Origin: an uncultured Fibrobacter sp.
GTDB lineage: Bacteria > Fibrobacterota > Fibrobacteria > Fibrobacterales > Fibrobacteraceae
Assembly (NCBI GenBank): GCA_937891805.1
Contig: CALATK010000089.1
Location: forward strand, 1-16,343
Reading direction: 5' to 3'
Length of the DNA: 16,343 nt
The notes below the pieces were generated by a model. It was not told the origin of the DNA, searched no databases, and worked only from the letters and a program-made list of their open reading frames with translations. The position numbers and the translations under genes were made by a program. This document shows, in pieces, positions 13,815 through 16,343 of the stretch (positions are counted from its first letter, which is position 1; the number at the start of each line of letters is the position of its first letter).

Positions 13815-15679
13815 AGTTTTTCCATCAGTTGTTCGGCGACAGATTCGCCATCGATTTTCAAGAGTTTATAAAGGTTCTTGATTTCACCTTGCTCCACGAA
13901 ATTATCCGGGATTCCGAACCGGAAGAACTTCTTGCCTGAATATCCAAGATCCGCGGCGAGCTCCATCACGGCAGAGCCAAAGCCGCCTATTAAAGTGTTG
14001 TCCTCGAGAGTGACAATGGTATCGTGGCTTTCGAACAGACCCCGATAACATTCGGTGTCCAGAGGCTTCACCAGACGGGCGTCCACGAGAGTGGGGTTAT
14101 GCCCATGCTCGCGAAGAATCTTCGCCGTCTTCTTCAGTTCGTTGGTCATGAACCCGGCACCCAGAAGCAGAATGCCCTTGCCCTGTTCCAAGACCTTCGG
14201 GAGCTTCACATCTACTGTCGCAGGTGGCTCTGCCATTTTCTCGGCAAGGGCGGTCCCGCGGGGGTAACGGATAGCCACAGGGCCTTCCATGTCGATGGAA
14301 GCCTTCAGCATATCCCGAAGTTCGTTTTCGTCGCTGGGCGCAAGAATGGTCATGCCCGGCACCGTGCGGAGGAACGACAGGTCAAAGGTCCCGTGATGGG
14401 TAGGCCCGTCGGCGCCCACGAGTCCCGCGCGGTCCAGCACGAACACCACGTGCAGTTTCTGCAGGGCTACGTCGTGCATAATCTGGTCGTAGGCCCGCTG
14501 CATAAAGCTGGAATAGATAGCCACCACCGGCACCACTCCGTCGCAGGCAAGGCCTGCGGCAAAGGTCACCGCATGCTCTTCGGCAATGCCCACGTCTATC
14601 ACCCGGTCAGGCAGTTCCTTGGCCACAATGTCCAGGCCGCAACCCGTAGGCATGGCGGCCGTAATCCCGATAATGCGGTTGTCCTTACGGACAAGTTCCA
14701 ACAGGGTCTTTCCGAACACGCTGGTAAGGGATGGGTTCGGACTGCCCGGCGAAAGGGGGAGCCCGCTTTCGGGGTCGAAGGGGCCCGTGCCGTGGAACTT
14801 GGTGGGGTTCTTCTCGGCGGCGTTCAGCCCGCGGCCCTTCTCGGTCAGAACATGGACCAGGCAAGGCCCCGGCTGGGACTTGACCCGCTCGAGAATCATG
14901 ATCAGTTCGTTGATGTCGTGACCGTCGATAGGCCCGAAATAGCGAATACCCAGGTCTTCAAAGAAAGCCCCCGGCTTCACGGCGTTTTTCGCCGCGTTTT
15001 CCACCTGCAAGAACAAATCGCGGAACCTGCTCCCTAGCACTCCGGGGAGCCTTGTCATGAGGCGGTCCAAATCGGAGCGCATCTTGTTGTAGACCGGGTC
15101 GGATATCACGCGGTTCAGGTACTTGCTGAACCCGCCCACATTGGGAGCGATGCTCATCTTGTTATCGTTCAAGATGATGGTCATGTTCTGCTTCGAAATA
15201 CCCGCGTTGTTCAGGGCCTCGTAAGCCATACCGCCGGTCATGGAGCCGTCACCGATGACAGCCACCACGTTGTTCTTGCGGTTAAAGTGGTTGCGGGCCA
15301 CAGCAAAGCCAAGAGCCGCCGAAATGGAGGTGGTGGCATGTCCTGCGCCAAAGCAGTCGTACTCGCTTTCGCAGCGTTTCAAAAATCCGGAAATGCCGCC
15401 CTGCTGGCGGAGCGTGTCGAACCGGTCGTAGCGGCCCGTCAAAAGCTTGTGCACATAGGCCTGGTGCCCTACGTCCCAGACAATCTTGTCTTCGGGAGCG
15501 TTGAACACGTAATGGAGGGCAATGGTCAGTTCTACCACCCCGAGGCTAGACGCCAAGTGGCCGCCATGCTTGGCCACCTGGCCAATGATGGTCTCGCGTA
15601 CCTGGGACGCCAGGTTATAAAGTTCCTCCACAGAACAATGCTTGATGTCCTCGGGAGACTTTATGTTTTTCAGTTCCAT
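13811..15679 (-). CDS. dxs: 1-deoxy-D-xylulose-5-phosphate synthase
   Basis: First enzyme of the MEP isoprenoid pathway: joins pyruvate and glyceraldehyde 3-phosphate, with thiamine diphosphate and Mg2+, to give DXP. The 622 residues are the normal length. HGGHLASSLG (38-47) and WDVGHQAYVHKLLTGR (68-83) match the substrate site. GDGSMTGG (143-150) with NDN (171-173) is the thiamine diphosphate/Mg2+ motif. The transketolase middle domain includes GIAEEHAV with the activating glutamate and DRAGLVGADGPTHHG. The C-terminal domain starts after YPRG. The start overlaps the ispA stop by one base (TAATG) with only a weak ribosome site, indicating coupled translation. Confidence 0.97.
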   Translation of the reverse strand: MELKNIKSPEDIKHCSVEELYNLASQVRETIIGQVAKHGGHLASSLGVVELTIALHYVFNAPEDKIVWDVGHQAYVHKLLTGRYDRFDTLRQQGGISGFLKRCESEYDCFGAGHATTSISAALGFAVARNHFNRKNNVVAVIGDGSMTGGMAYEALNNAGISKQNMTIILNDNKMSIAPNVGGFSKYLNRVISDPVYNKMRSDLDRLMTRLPGVLGSRFRDLFLQVENAAKNAVKPGAFFEDLGIRYFGPIDGHDINELIMILERVKSQPGPCLVHVLTEKGRGLNAAEKNPTKFHGTGPFDPESGLPLSPGSPNPSLTSVFGKTLLELVRKDNRIIGITAAMPTGCGLDIVAKELPDRVIDVGIAEEHAVTFAAGLACDGVVPVVAIYSSFMQRAYDQIMHDVALQKLHVVFVLDRAGLVGADGPTHHGTFDLSFLRTVPGMTILAPSDENELRDMLKASIDMEGPVAIRYPRGTALAEKMAEPPATVDVKLPKVLEQGKGILLLGAGFMTNELKKTAKILREHGHNPTLVDARLVKPLDTECYRGLFESHDTIVTLEDNTLIGGFGSAVMELAADLGYSGKKFFRFGIPDNFVEQGEIKNLYKLLKIDGESVAEQLMEKL

Positions 15680-16343
15680 TACTTAACCCGGGTGATAATG
15701 AATGCGGCTATGGCCCGAAGGATTTCGGTATCGCAGGAAAGGGAATCCAGAGACTTGATGGACTCTTCGAAGAGTTCCTTGGCCTTTTCCCTGGAGCGGT
15801 CAAGCCCCACCACGGAGGGGTAGGTGGCCTTGCCCTTCTCGATGTCGGAACCAGCATCCTTGCCCAGTTCTTCGGTAGTGGAGACAATGTCCAGGATATC
15901 GTCCACAATCTGGAACGCAAGCCCGATGGACTTGCCATACCTGCGGATGACCTGGATGTCGGCATCGCTTGCACCGGCAAGCATGGCGCCTACCTGCAAG
16001 GCCGCCTCGATAAGGGCCGCCGTCTTGTGGTAATGGATGTAGTCCACCGTTTCCAGGTCTACTTCCTTGCCTTCGCACTCGATGTCGATCATTTCGCCGC
16101 CGATAAGGCCGTAGGTGCTGAGCAGGTGTGCAAGGACTTCGATTGCACGGGCGTTTCCCGTCTTGCCCATGAGTTCAAAAGCGAGCACGCAAAGGGCATC
16201 TCCTGCCATTACGGCCGTAGCCTCGCCAAACTGCTTGTGGCTGGTGGGCTTGCCCCTGCGGAAGTCGTCGTTGTCGATACAGGGCAGGTCGTCGTGAATG
16301 AGGGAGAAGGTGTGGATCATCTCCAGGGCGACCATGGCAAGCT
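15679..16343 (-). CDS. ispA: Farnesyl diphosphate synthase / short-chain polyprenyl synthase (N-terminus beyond window)
   Basis: Condenses isopentenyl diphosphate with DMAPP and then GPP to give FPP. The visible part lacks about the first 75-80 residues and runs off the right edge in frame (Leu-Ala before the internal Met at 16335). EMIHTFSLIHDDLPCIDNDD carries the first Asp-rich motif in the DDxxxxD form typical of bacterial FPP synthases, followed by RRGKPTSH. GLIGGEMIDIECEG, HKTAALIEAA and the second Asp-rich motif FQIVDDILD follow. GKDAGSDIEKGKATYP is the usual C-terminal block. It heads the group of overlapping genes with dxs, an arrangement found in many bacteria. GGE replaces the commoner GGQ. 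Confidence 0.95.
   Translation of the reverse strand, partial: LAMVALEMIHTFSLIHDDLPCIDNDDFRRGKPTSHKQFGEATAVMAGDALCVLAFELMGKTGNARAIEVLAHLLSTYGLIGGEMIDIECEGKEVDLETVDYIHYHKTAALIEAALQVGAMLAGASDADIQVIRRYGKSIGLAFQIVDDILDIVSTTEELGKDAGSDIEKGKATYPSVVGLDRSREKAKELFEESIKSLDSLSCDTEILRAIAAFIITRVK

Noticed and set aside
13062..13871. A 269-codon plus-strand frame opposite the methyltransferase
   Set aside because: It is an Ala/Phe-rich mirror of the Arg-rich tail; the minus strand carries all SpoU motifs.
14024..15037. A 337-codon plus-strand frame opposite dxs
   Set aside because: Dxs is unmistakable on the minus strand, and the plus-strand translation has no known motif or start signal.

Overview
The window looks like chromosomal DNA of a Gram-negative, moderately GC-rich bacterium, most probably a member of the Fibrobacterota (Fibrobacter-like). 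The reasons are Bat-type TPR proteins, a periplasm-facing MCE protein, many secreted TPR proteins, weak Shine-Dalgarno sequences, and short dispersed intergenic repeats. The assignment comes from gene style and remembered family features. It is an inference, not a database result.

Layout, left to right. (1) 1-2515, all on the minus strand: a Y-family translesion DNA polymerase (C-terminus cut off by the window edge) lies 17 bases downstream of two Bat-like TPR/low-complexity genes. The polymerase is a sharp mosaic: bases 1 to about 180 are 30% GC and the gene beyond that point is 52-60% GC, with the reading frame unbroken. (2) 2573-6448, minus: a cell-surface glycan module of a GtrA-type membrane protein, an FAD/NAD(P) oxidoreductase of the UDP-galactopyranose-mutase-like class, and a GT-C-type membrane glycosyltransferase. 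A divergent NAD-dependent sugar epimerase/dehydratase (6505-7542, plus) faces away across 56 bases. (3) 7550-8737, minus: an M18 aminopeptidase, convergent with the epimerase. The epimerase's intrinsic terminator lies inside the end of the aminopeptidase coding region. (4) 8851-10622, plus: an MCE/MlaD-like protein overlapping a secreted TPR-like gene. (5) 10696-16343, minus: a tightly packed operon, in transcription order ispA (partial), dxs, a TrmH/SpoU RNA methyltransferase with a long Arg-rich tail, pyrF, and a membrane-anchored protein of unknown function. The first four are joined by 1-4 base stop/start overlaps.

Functionally, ispA and dxs make isoprenoid precursors and farnesyl diphosphate, pyrF completes UMP synthesis, and the glycan module probably uses polyprenyl-linked sugars. 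The two areas are therefore biochemically adjacent, but nothing shows that they are co-regulated.

The most unusual structure is a set of short, degenerate heptanucleotide (7 bp) repeat arrays at 1737-1771, 7923-7957, 8787-8821, 10625-10652 and 11581-11639. Two arrays sit at the 5' ends of genes and create in-frame N-terminal extensions. One lies inside the M18 aminopeptidase and is translated as an extra loop. A separate longer dispersed repeat (1647-1739) lies beside the first array. No tRNA, rRNA, CRISPR array or transposase was seen, and no stretch longer than about 115 bases is without a gene.
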